Source: 55-13 sp964501275 (GTDB lineage Bacteria > Armatimonadota > Fimbriimonadia > Fimbriimonadales > Fimbriimonadaceae). Taken from it: a stretch of DNA of 64,000 nt. The DNA lies in the NCBI GenBank assembly GCA_964501275.1, contig CAZCSP010000016.1, forward strand, positions 1-64,000. The letters are read 5' to 3'. Every line of letters begins with the position of its first letter. Positions within the stretch are counted from its first letter, which is position 1. The translations under genes were made by a program, and so were the position numbers. The notes under the pieces were generated by a model. The model was not told the origin of the DNA and searched no databases. It worked only from the letters and a program-made list of their open reading frames with translations. Positions 9,241 through 18,154 of this stretch are shown piece by piece.

Positions 9241-9553
9241 TGGCATGGGCATCCTGCCCATGCGTCCCATGGCCTTCCAGGCCTTGGTCCGGGAGTTGGG
9301 GTGACTACAAGCTGGAGCCGAGGAAGTGGCATGGACATCTTGCCCATGCGTCCCATGGCCTGCCAGGTCATGGTCTGGAAACTTGTAGCTGAAGCATAGC
9401 TCTAGGGTAACTACAAGCTGGCGCCGAGGAAGTGGCATGGACATCCTGCCGATGTGTCCCACGACCTTCCAGGTCATGGTCTGGGAGCTTGTAGCGAAAG
9501 CATAGCCTTGGGGTGAGTACAAGCTGGCGCCGAATGAATTCGGCGATCCCAGG
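9241..9553. repeat. Three tandem copies of a ~86-121 bp hairpin unit (family B)
   Basis: Units begin with TGGCATGG at 9241, 9327 and 9433. Each unit carries a CATGGGCATCCTGCCCATG-type hairpin, a second stem (CATGGCCT..AGGCCTTGG type) and, in units 2 and 3, CTTGTAGC pairing with CTACAAGC (GTACAAGC in unit 3). Unit 3 ends with GCCGAATGAATTCGGC. The copies are diverged but clearly related. A fourth copy lies at 10530 and a partial one at 18046. Confidence 0.88.
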
Positions 9554-9557
9554 TGAG

Positions 9558-10505
9558 TTACAGGGTTGGTTTGTTGGCCTTTAGGCGCTTTAGCTCTTCT
9601 CGGAACGCCTTTACCGTTTCTGGACTGCCTTGCACTTGGGCCATCGAGATCATCGCTTTGGTCATTTCGACGTCGCTCTCCCACCGTTCAAGGGGAGTTA
9701 GGCCGTCGGAGTCTTCGATGTCCTTTGCCCAGCGTCGGTATTTCTCGGCTTCCTCTTCCTTCCCGTTGGCGATGGCGATAAGGGCGAGTTTGCTGTACCA
9801 ATGGCCTTCTTGGCTACGGCTTTCCCCTTTTTGCGCGTCGTCGAGGCCTTGCTTTGCCATGCCTTCCAGTTCGCCGATAGGGGTGATTCCCTGTGCGTTC
9901 ATGAAGGCAACCGTCATGCAGCGCGACGCTTCGTCGGGATCGTCGAAATCGCGGTAGATTTGGGCGGCTTCGAGAGCCATGTCGCGTTTTCTTTCGGGGG
10001 GAGATTCCTCGGTGATCGCAAGGGCAAAGAGGGATCGGGCTTGACCTCGCAGGTTGCCAGTTCTTCGGTAGGTATCCAGCACCTCTCTGTGCAGTTCGGC
10101 AGCGCTGTTGCGATCGGTCAGGGCCAATCGTCTGGCTTTTGCACTCAGAACGGATGCGAGGTCGTCTTCGTCTCCCGTTGTCTCCGCAATCTTCTCGGCT
10201 TCGGCAAGCATTTCGGCATGGGTCGCAGGGTCTGCCAGGGAGGTGGCGCCGAGTAAGGCTCGCAGTTGTCCTTTGGGGTGGTGAACTCGTTGGAAGACTT
10301 CGAGGGCTTGGTGGTTCAACTCGTGCGCTCTCTCAAAGGGACTCGCATCCGTGTCCGACCGGACCCAAGCGACCAGGTGAGAAAGGGCGAGCAAGCCGTA
10401 GCCAAGGTCCACTTCATCGCCGTTGGCGCGGCACTCTTCAATCTGGCGAAGGACCTGTTGGAGACCCTCTTCGGTCCGTGGCACATCCCATTTGCTTTCG
10501 GGCAT
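9558..10505 (-). CDS. Tetratricopeptide-repeat protein
   Basis: 315 residues from ATG 10505, almost entirely helical with several TPR-like helix pairs (for example RAHELNHQALEVFQRVHHPKG and AELHREVLDTYRRTGNLRGQ), and no signal peptide or membrane segment. An upstream in-frame start at 10559 exists, but its extra 18 residues are translated from the flanking hairpin repeat, so it is rejected. TATACT at 10515-10520 lies 9 nt upstream of 10505. Probably a cytoplasmic scaffold; partners are not evident. The gene is bracketed by copies of repeat family B. Confidence 0.8.
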   Translation of the reverse strand: MPESKWDVPRTEEGLQQVLRQIEECRANGDEVDLGYGLLALSHLVAWVRSDTDASPFERAHELNHQALEVFQRVHHPKGQLRALLGATSLADPATHAEMLAEAEKIAETTGDEDDLASVLSAKARRLALTDRNSAAELHREVLDTYRRTGNLRGQARSLFALAITEESPPERKRDMALEAAQIYRDFDDPDEASRCMTVAFMNAQGITPIGELEGMAKQGLDDAQKGESRSQEGHWYSKLALIAIANGKEEEAEKYRRWAKDIEDSDGLTPLERWESDVEMTKAMISMAQVQGSPETVKAFREELKRLKANKPTL

Positions 10506-10529
10506 TTGGATGAGAGTATACGTGGGGCG

Positions 10530-10651
10530 TGGCATGGGCATCCTGCCCATGGTTTCCAAGACCGTCCCGGTCTTGGTCCGGGAGTTTGTAGAGCAAGCAT
10601 GACCTTGGGGTGACTACAAGCTGGCGCCGAATGAATTCGGCGATCCCAGGG
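10530..10651. repeat. Hairpin unit, family B, fourth copy
   Basis: It starts with TGGCATGGGCATCCTGCCCA and ends with the same GACTACAAGCTGGCGCCGAATGAATTCGGCGATCCCAGG segment that closes the third copy near 9553. It therefore flanks the TPR gene on the side opposite the tandem array. Confidence 0.88.
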
Positions 10652-10668
10652 GGCTATGGTGTTGCCAA

Positions 10669-10712
10669 ACTACAAGTCTGCGGGTTGCCGATCTGGAGAT
10701 CGGCGGTCCATC
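10669..10712. repeat. Hairpin element, GCCGATCTGGAGATCGGC type (family C)
   Basis: CTACAAG (10670) is followed by GCCGATCTGGAGATCGGC (from 10687) and GGTCCATCG. The same block occurs at 36754-36780, also preceded by TTACAAG. The stem is seven or eight base pairs with a short loop. Confidence 0.8.
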
Positions 10713-10730
10713 GTCCGTCATACTGAAACC

Positions 10731-12929
<2,199 letters not shown>

Positions 12930-12940
12930 TAGTCCTCAAA

Positions 12941-13056
12941 CCCGAAGGGTGTAGCCGTGGGCAGGGACCCGCGCAACCGGGTTGTCATCAAATACAGATT
13001 CGGAATGCAACTACAAGCTGGCTCGCGGGTCCCTGCCCACGGCTACACCCTTCGGG
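12941..13056. repeat. 33-bp perfect inverted repeat between convergent genes (family E)
   Basis: The left arm 12941-12973 and right arm 13024-13056 are perfectly complementary over 33 bp (arm begins CCCGAAGGGTGTAGCCGTGG), with a 50-nt loop containing CTACAAGCTGG. It lies between the 3' ends of the YyaL-type and MFS genes, so it could stop transcription in both directions, although there is no T-run. A degenerate half-arm recurs near 62006-62034. Confidence 0.92.
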
Positions 13057-13080
13057 TCGGCTGAATACAAGTCGCAGTTA

Positions 13081-14460
13081 CTACTTAACCCCGCGCACAT
13101 TCCTGAGCAATATCGCCCCGAAGGCGAAGCAGATGGCGGCGGCGATGAAGATGGTCGCATAGCCTGCGTCCTGGTAGTGGGTGACCGGATCGTCGAGGCC
13201 GGGGATGACTTCTTTCGTCATGCCATAAGCCGCCAACGCATAGCCGGCCAGGGGCGCGCCGATGCTTTGGGGGAGGGTCATGGCGATGTGCCAGACGGCC
13301 ATCTCCTTGGCGGCGTTGTCCTTGGTGGGCAAGACCTCGGTTCCCAGGGCCCAATCGACGCTGACGTAGGCTCCGTAGCCCAGCCCGAAGACGAGGCCGA
13401 CGGCGAGCACATGCCAAACCGAAGAACAGAAGATGAACCCGATGGAGGTCACGGCGATGATGGCGTTGGCATAGTAGACCACCTTTTTCCGGCCCACCCG
13501 GTCGCTGATCGTTCCCCCCAGGATTCCGCTGACGCTACTGGCAAACAGAATCATCGCCAAGACCATCGGCACAACGTTATCCACCTCCTTGGGCGAGACC
13601 CCGATCTGGTCGATGAGATAGTAGTTGATATAGGGCTGGATCGCGTAGAAGCCCAGCATCACGAGGGCGCGGGTGATCCAGACCCAGGCGAAGTTCGGGT
13701 ACTCGCGCGGGCTGATCCACAGGGATTTGAGGTAGGGAACCCACTCGATCTTTGGCGAACGCTCGGGCAAGGGGTTTTCTTTGACCCCGAGAACGGTTGC
13801 CACCATCACCAGAATAAGCACTCCCCCTATCGCGCCGAACTTCACGCCCTCGCTGGCCCCGCCCAAGAGCATCCCGCAAACCAGGGCTCCCATCAGTGTG
13901 CCGACTTGCGACATCAGGGCCATGTAGCCGCTGGCTTTTCCTCGCTGGGCAGGCTCCACCAGGTCGGGGATGATGCCGCTGTAGGCGGCGGTGGCGATGT
14001 TGTTGCCGAGTTGGACGACCAGGTAGGCGAGGAAGTAGACGACGAGGCCCGGACTCTTGGCAACCGCATCCAAGACGCTGGACGCGGCGCCGACAGGGAT
14101 CGGGGGAGTGGCGTAGTAAGCGGCGCACATCATCACCAGGCCGACGATATTGATGGCGACTCCCGTCAGGATGTAGGGCCGCCTCCTGCCCAGGCGGGAG
14201 AAGCAACGGTCGCTGAGCGCACCCACGATCAGCGGTACGACGATCGCCAAAACCGAGCCCGCGCCGATGAGGAGGCCAAGCGCCTCCGCCTTGTACTGCG
14301 GGATCATCAGGCGCACCTGATTGGGAATCAAGAGGACGAGCAGCGCCCCCCACAGGAAGTTGGTCCCGAACCACAACGAGCTGATCGTCAGGTGCTCGCT
14401 GGTCTTGATCTTCCGCCCGGCATAGGGGGAGGGAACCAGGCCGAAGTCGTGGGCGCTCAC
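13081..14460 (-). CDS. MFS transporter, GPH/SUC sugar-transporter-like
   Basis: 459 residues with about 12 membrane segments. The cytoplasmic loop signature GALSDRCFSRLGRRRPYI after the second helix is typical of the glycoside-pentoside-hexuronide or sucrose MFS branch, and a matching GGTISDRVGRKKVVY loop lies in the second half. It probably moves a sugar or glycoside by cation symport. The GTG start at 14460 overlaps the stop of the MobA-like gene by 4 bp (GTGA), which implies translational coupling. The 33-bp inverted repeat lies just past its stop. Confidence 0.88.
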   Translation of the reverse strand: MSAHDFGLVPSPYAGRKIKTSEHLTISSLWFGTNFLWGALLVLLIPNQVRLMIPQYKAEALGLLIGAGSVLAIVVPLIVGALSDRCFSRLGRRRPYILTGVAINIVGLVMMCAAYYATPPIPVGAASSVLDAVAKSPGLVVYFLAYLVVQLGNNIATAAYSGIIPDLVEPAQRGKASGYMALMSQVGTLMGALVCGMLLGGASEGVKFGAIGGVLILVMVATVLGVKENPLPERSPKIEWVPYLKSLWISPREYPNFAWVWITRALVMLGFYAIQPYINYYLIDQIGVSPKEVDNVVPMVLAMILFASSVSGILGGTISDRVGRKKVVYYANAIIAVTSIGFIFCSSVWHVLAVGLVFGLGYGAYVSVDWALGTEVLPTKDNAAKEMAVWHIAMTLPQSIGAPLAGYALAAYGMTKEVIPGLDDPVTHYQDAGYATIFIAAAICFAFGAILLRNVRGVK

Positions 14461-15227
14461 CGACTGCCCTCGACAACCTTCAGCGCGTACTCATAGTCGT
14501 CCAAGTAGTCGATGTCGTAGGCCATCTCCACCGGGGCGTGCCGGACGGCTTTGCCGGTGCATTTGAGCATGGACTCGATCTTGGCTTCCAGGTCGCGGAT
14601 GGTGAGGGTTTTGGTAAGGTACTTGTAGATGAAGGTCGGGCCGATCAGCATCGCCATGCCGATCTTCGACTTCCGCTTGGCGAAGACCTGCTCGATGGAG
14701 GCGCGGATCTCGGGCATCTTGCGGGCGTTCATGAGGAACATTCCGCCGATGGTAAAGGTGCCGTCCTTGGTTTTGACGAAGGTTGAAGTGGTGCCAGGGT
14801 AGGCGCGGTTGAACTCCTTGGCCTCGATGACGGGGACGCAGATGTCTTTGTCGGGCGGGCAAAGGTCGAGGTAGTTCTGGATCGTCTGAGGAGTGAGGAA
14901 GGGCAGATCGCAGGTGACGATCAGGGCCTTGTCCAGGTTGGAGTCCTTCTCCTTTAGCTTCTCCAGACCGCGAAAGATGTTCTCGGGGCCGGAGTCACCA
15001 GGGTCCAGGCCGATGGCGGCGAAGTCGGCGGCTTTGGCCTGGATGGCGGGGGAGCCAACGACGACGATATTGCGAATCCTGCCCGAGTCGCGTAGCGCGC
15101 GGAGGGTGGTTTCGAGAATAGTTTTGCCCTCGAATTCGATCAACGCCTTCTCTGCGGTCCCCACCTTGGCGGCAAAAACGGGGTCGATGGTGCCGCCCGC
15201 GGGAACGATGGCGTCAAAGGTGCTCAC
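14457..15227 (-). CDS. MobA-like NTP transferase family protein
   Basis: 256 residues with a GT-A nucleotidyltransferase fold: an N-terminal FDAIVPAGGTID (glycine-rich NTP loop, altered from the usual LAGGxGxRM), KALIEFEGKTIL and TCDLPFLTPQT (metal-binding CDLP motif). It may activate a sugar or cofactor. The start is taken as GTG 15227 because the family motif begins there and GATACT (15236-15241) is 8 nt upstream; an upstream extension to 15347 has no homology. Coupling with the MFS gene suggests uptake and activation of one metabolite, which is inference. Confidence 0.8.
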   Translation of the reverse strand: MSTFDAIVPAGGTIDPVFAAKVGTAEKALIEFEGKTILETTLRALRDSGRIRNIVVVGSPAIQAKAADFAAIGLDPGDSGPENIFRGLEKLKEKDSNLDKALIVTCDLPFLTPQTIQNYLDLCPPDKDICVPVIEAKEFNRAYPGTTSTFVKTKDGTFTIGGMFLMNARKMPEIRASIEQVFAKRKSKIGMAMLIGPTFIYKYLTKTLTIRDLEAKIESMLKCTGKAVRHAPVEMAYDIDYLDDYEYALKVVEGSR

Positions 15228-15345
15228 GGGTGAACAGTATCCCACACCTCGGCCTGGGTTCGGGGCGCGGTTTTCCGGGACTGGCCACGGTTTGTTGCTC
15301 TGTATCTGAACCTCCGAAGCGCAACATGGTTCTATGGAGAGTGTC

Positions 15346-17328
15346 ATGCTGACTTGTTCGACTCTTTGGCTATCCCTGCTTCTGTTCTCCAGCCCTCAAG
15401 AAGCGCCTTTGGAACGACGGATCACGCTTCACACCGAGCCTGCCCGGCTGCAAGCCGTTTTGAACCAGGTCGCCCAGAAGGTCGGGATTTCGGCGCGGGT
15501 CGATGAGCGGTTTGCCGGTGCGGTGGTGGTCGTTGCGGTTCAAGACCGTCCGGCGGGGGAGGTCGTCCAGCGCTTGGCCGACAGCTTGGGACTCTACCAA
15601 TACTTCGACGGACGAACCCTCGACCTTCGCCCCTTTAGTCTTCGAAAGGCCGACCCCGGTTTGGTGGATCAGCATCGAGCGATCCTCGATGAGTACCTGT
15701 CGCGGATGTCCGTTTACCTACGCTCCCAAAACCCGCCCACAGGTGCGGAGTTGAAGTCTGCCGGAGACGATATTGCGGAGGTGAACCGGATTCGAAGCTC
15801 GCCTACCTTCCAACCAGGGTTCGAGGGCCACCCTCCGACTCTTTACGAAACTCTGGACCGGACCCCGTTTTCCCGCCTGACGGTTCGGCTGCTTCAGGTT
15901 CTTGGGGCCGAGGCACTCGCCCGACTGATGGTGAAGGACTCGGGCATCATTTCGTCTGATGCGCTGACTTCCGATCAGAAGGGAAGGCTTGATCCGATCT
16001 TCAAGCAGTTTCAAGCGGAATCCAGAGAGTGGGCGGAGTTGGCGTCCCAGGCCCCGTTTCGGTCGCCCGATGCGCTTCTCGTGGACAAACTTGTGACTGG
16101 GTTCACCCTCTCCTACCGGCGGGACGGGAACCAGCTTCGGCTGCAACTGTTGTCGGCGGGGCGGGCGGCGCATACCGCCGATATGTACCTGCCCAACGAA
16201 TACGCCACCAGTTGGCTGGACAAGGCGACTCCGTTCGACGAATCGAAGGTGGACGATGGGCCGCTGCCGGCATCCGCCCGACGCCAAGTCTTGGGGCAGA
16301 TGCTCCGGACTCAAGTCAAGCCGATACACTGGAGTAAAGGAATCGACGAAGTCCTGGCAAGCCTGGCTTCGCCAGAGAAAGTCGATCCCATCAGTCTTTC
16401 TGCTGCCCAACCGCTTGCCGAGGCGGCCAGAAAGGCCGATTTGGATCTGATTGCCGTTCTCGATGACAATCAGTTGGAGGATGCTTTCGACGTATCTGCC
16501 GACCACTCGGCGGCGACCTGTCGATCTACTTTCCAACGCTTGCGGAAGAGGACCCACTCGACCGGAATTTGGCGGTCGGACAAGTGGGTGGTCGTCGGAA
16601 TTCGCAATCCGAGCGCCTACATCCAAGGCCAGGCGGATCGCAAAGCGATGGCCCGGTTCCTGAGCTACCCCGCCAAGCAACAGACCATCTTGCTTCAGGA
16701 ATACCTGACCTTCTTTAATGCGACTCATGAGCACCTGTTCGAGATCTGGCTCAAAGTGGCCGACCTTCTGTTTCCCGGTTTTGAGACGATTCACGCCTAT
16801 GCGCCATTCGCCGCCGTGATTCGAGGCATGACCCGTGACCAAATCGAGCGGATGTTTGCGGGTGGGGTTGTGGCCAAGGAGCTTTCCGAAGCTGGTTTTC
16901 GGAATGTCCGGGATATCGCTTTGAGCGACTATCACAGCAGTGAGACGTTGCCTGACGGGAGGAAGAAACCTTTCCCAACCCCCGAACTGATGCGGGAGGC
17001 GAGGGTTCAATTGGGCCGTTTGGGCCAGGCGGATGGTTTTATTGCGGGGCCAATGATTCTGGACCGATGGCAAAACCCGGCGCAGTACCGGAACGGCGGG
17101 TTCTATCACTTCCTAAAAGTGGACCCTTCGTATCCTTTGGAGCGCAAGATGGATCTCTTTACGGGCAGCAAGGGCGCGTGGCCCAGTCGGCAAACCATGT
17201 TCGCCCTGATGGTTGCCATTCCGGGGTCCCACCGCGCCCTGTACGAAGTGAGCCAATTTGAGTTGACCACAAACCGCCCGCCCTTGACGCTTGACCAGCT
17301 CAAGGAGCTTTTCGAGCGCGGTGACTGA
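15346..17328 (+). CDS. Exported protein with N-terminal STN-like (secretin/TonB short) domain
   Basis: 660 residues. A signal peptide (LWLSLLLFSSPQ) is followed by a domain resembling STN or secretin N0 (RITLHTEPARLQAVLNQVAQ through about residue 95), which in other proteins docks to envelope partners. The remaining 560 residues are soluble and not recognised. Start 15346 is preferred over 15334 because GGAG lies 6 nt before it. No secretin, pilus or TonB gene is nearby, so the partner is unknown. Confidence 0.7.
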   Translation: MLTCSTLWLSLLLFSSPQEAPLERRITLHTEPARLQAVLNQVAQKVGISARVDERFAGAVVVVAVQDRPAGEVVQRLADSLGLYQYFDGRTLDLRPFSLRKADPGLVDQHRAILDEYLSRMSVYLRSQNPPTGAELKSAGDDIAEVNRIRSSPTFQPGFEGHPPTLYETLDRTPFSRLTVRLLQVLGAEALARLMVKDSGIISSDALTSDQKGRLDPIFKQFQAESREWAELASQAPFRSPDALLVDKLVTGFTLSYRRDGNQLRLQLLSAGRAAHTADMYLPNEYATSWLDKATPFDESKVDDGPLPASARRQVLGQMLRTQVKPIHWSKGIDEVLASLASPEKVDPISLSAAQPLAEAARKADLDLIAVLDDNQLEDAFDVSADHSAATCRSTFQRLRKRTHSTGIWRSDKWVVVGIRNPSAYIQGQADRKAMARFLSYPAKQQTILLQEYLTFFNATHEHLFEIWLKVADLLFPGFETIHAYAPFAAVIRGMTRDQIERMFAGGVVAKELSEAGFRNVRDIALSDYHSSETLPDGRKKPFPTPELMREARVQLGRLGQADGFIAGPMILDRWQNPAQYRNGGFYHFLKVDPSYPLERKMDLFTGSKGAWPSRQTMFALMVAIPGSHRALYEVSQFELTTNRPPLTLDQLKELFERGD

Positions 17329-17336
17329 GTATTGGT

Positions 17337-18020
17337 TCAGCCCTGCCGCTTGACCATTTCGTTGATCCAGATGGGCGCGAAGGGGGAGGTGCAGCCTTTG
17401 GAGGTGGGGTAGTCGCGGAAAGCGCCGATCTTCTCTCCGATGGCCAGGGCACGATCGCGGTGCTGGGGGAAGTTGATGCCGATCTCGGCGAGGGCGTAGT
17501 TCATGGTCCATTGCACCATCGCGTTCTCTTTGCCCATCTCGCTTTCGAGCCGGTCCAGAAGCGCGGGGATGTCCAGGCCTTCGGGGTCCTTGGCGATGCG
17601 CTCGGCGGTCAAGCTCCATCCGGCGCGGGCCCTCATCGTGTCTTTAGAGGCCATCCACTTCTGGCGGAGTTCTTCCTTTTGCGGATGGAGCTTGACCACA
17701 TACGACGTCAGCCAATCGCCCAGTTGGGAGATCATGCCGGATTCGATATAGGGCACGGACTGGACCATCTTGTCGAGATCTTCCTTGTCAAGCTGTTTGG
17801 GCTTCATCAGGAGAGTTGCGAGGAGCCGGGCGTCCCAGTTGCCGGTCTCCCAAAGCTGCTTGGCCAGCTCGGGATTGGCCTTGATCTCCTTGGCGATCGG
17901 GCGGATATCACCCATTTTCACGCCGAATTGGTTGTCGCCTGAGCCGTTCTTGGCGTTCATCTTGCGGACGTTTTCATTGCCCAGGGATTCGAGTTTGGCC
18001 ATGGCTTGGTCGAGGGTCAT
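17337..18020 (-). CDS. DNA alkylation repair (AlkD/HEAT-like) protein
   Basis: 227 residues of paired helices typical of the AlkD-type HEAT-repeat DNA glycosylase family (GDNQFGVKMGDIRPIAKEIK at the N-terminus, WDARLLATLLMKP). AlkD removes bulky or cationic alkylated bases, but many family members are uncharacterised and the catalytic aspartate cannot be assigned confidently here. TAAAAT at 18028-18033 is 7 nt upstream of ATG 18020. The longer reading to 18122 runs into a hairpin repeat and is rejected. Confidence 0.82.
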   Translation of the reverse strand: MTLDQAMAKLESLGNENVRKMNAKNGSGDNQFGVKMGDIRPIAKEIKANPELAKQLWETGNWDARLLATLLMKPKQLDKEDLDKMVQSVPYIESGMISQLGDWLTSYVVKLHPQKEELRQKWMASKDTMRARAGWSLTAERIAKDPEGLDIPALLDRLESEMGKENAMVQWTMNYALAEIGINFPQHRDRALAIGEKIGAFRDYPTSKGCTSPFAPIWINEMVKRQG

Positions 18021-18045
18021 GGAGTGGATTTTAGCGCATGGAACG

Positions 18046-18141
18046 TGGCATGGGCGTCCCGCCCATGGTTTCCAAGACCGTCGCTGATCTACCTTCCAAG
18101 TCTGCGGCTTACGGCTGCACAATGCATCCGCCGCCTACAAG
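18046..18141. repeat. Partial family B hairpin joined to a family G half-site
   Basis: It begins TGGCATGGGCGTCCCGCCCA (family B) and ends with GCACAATGCATCCGCCGCCT plus ACA (18117-18139), which is identical over 23 bp to one arm of the 30-bp inverted repeat at 61496. CTACAAG is present at 18135-18141. This looks like a composite of two element families. Confidence 0.8.
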
Positions 18142-18154
18142 GGTCAAGTGGATG

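Noticed and set aside
9241..9553. Possible CRISPR array
   Set aside because: The units are 86-121 bp, diverged and contain internal hairpins; there are no short identical repeats with unique spacers and no cas genes.
10506..10559. Longer N-terminus for the TPR protein
   Set aside because: The additional 18 residues (METMGRMPMPRP...) are translated from the hairpin repeat, and a TATACT box lies inside this stretch.
12982..14496. Plus-strand open frame of 504 codons opposite the MFS transporter
   Set aside because: It is antisense to a clear 12-helix transporter; its translation is Asp/His/Gln-rich low-complexity typical of the complement of hydrophobic codons, and it has no start signal.
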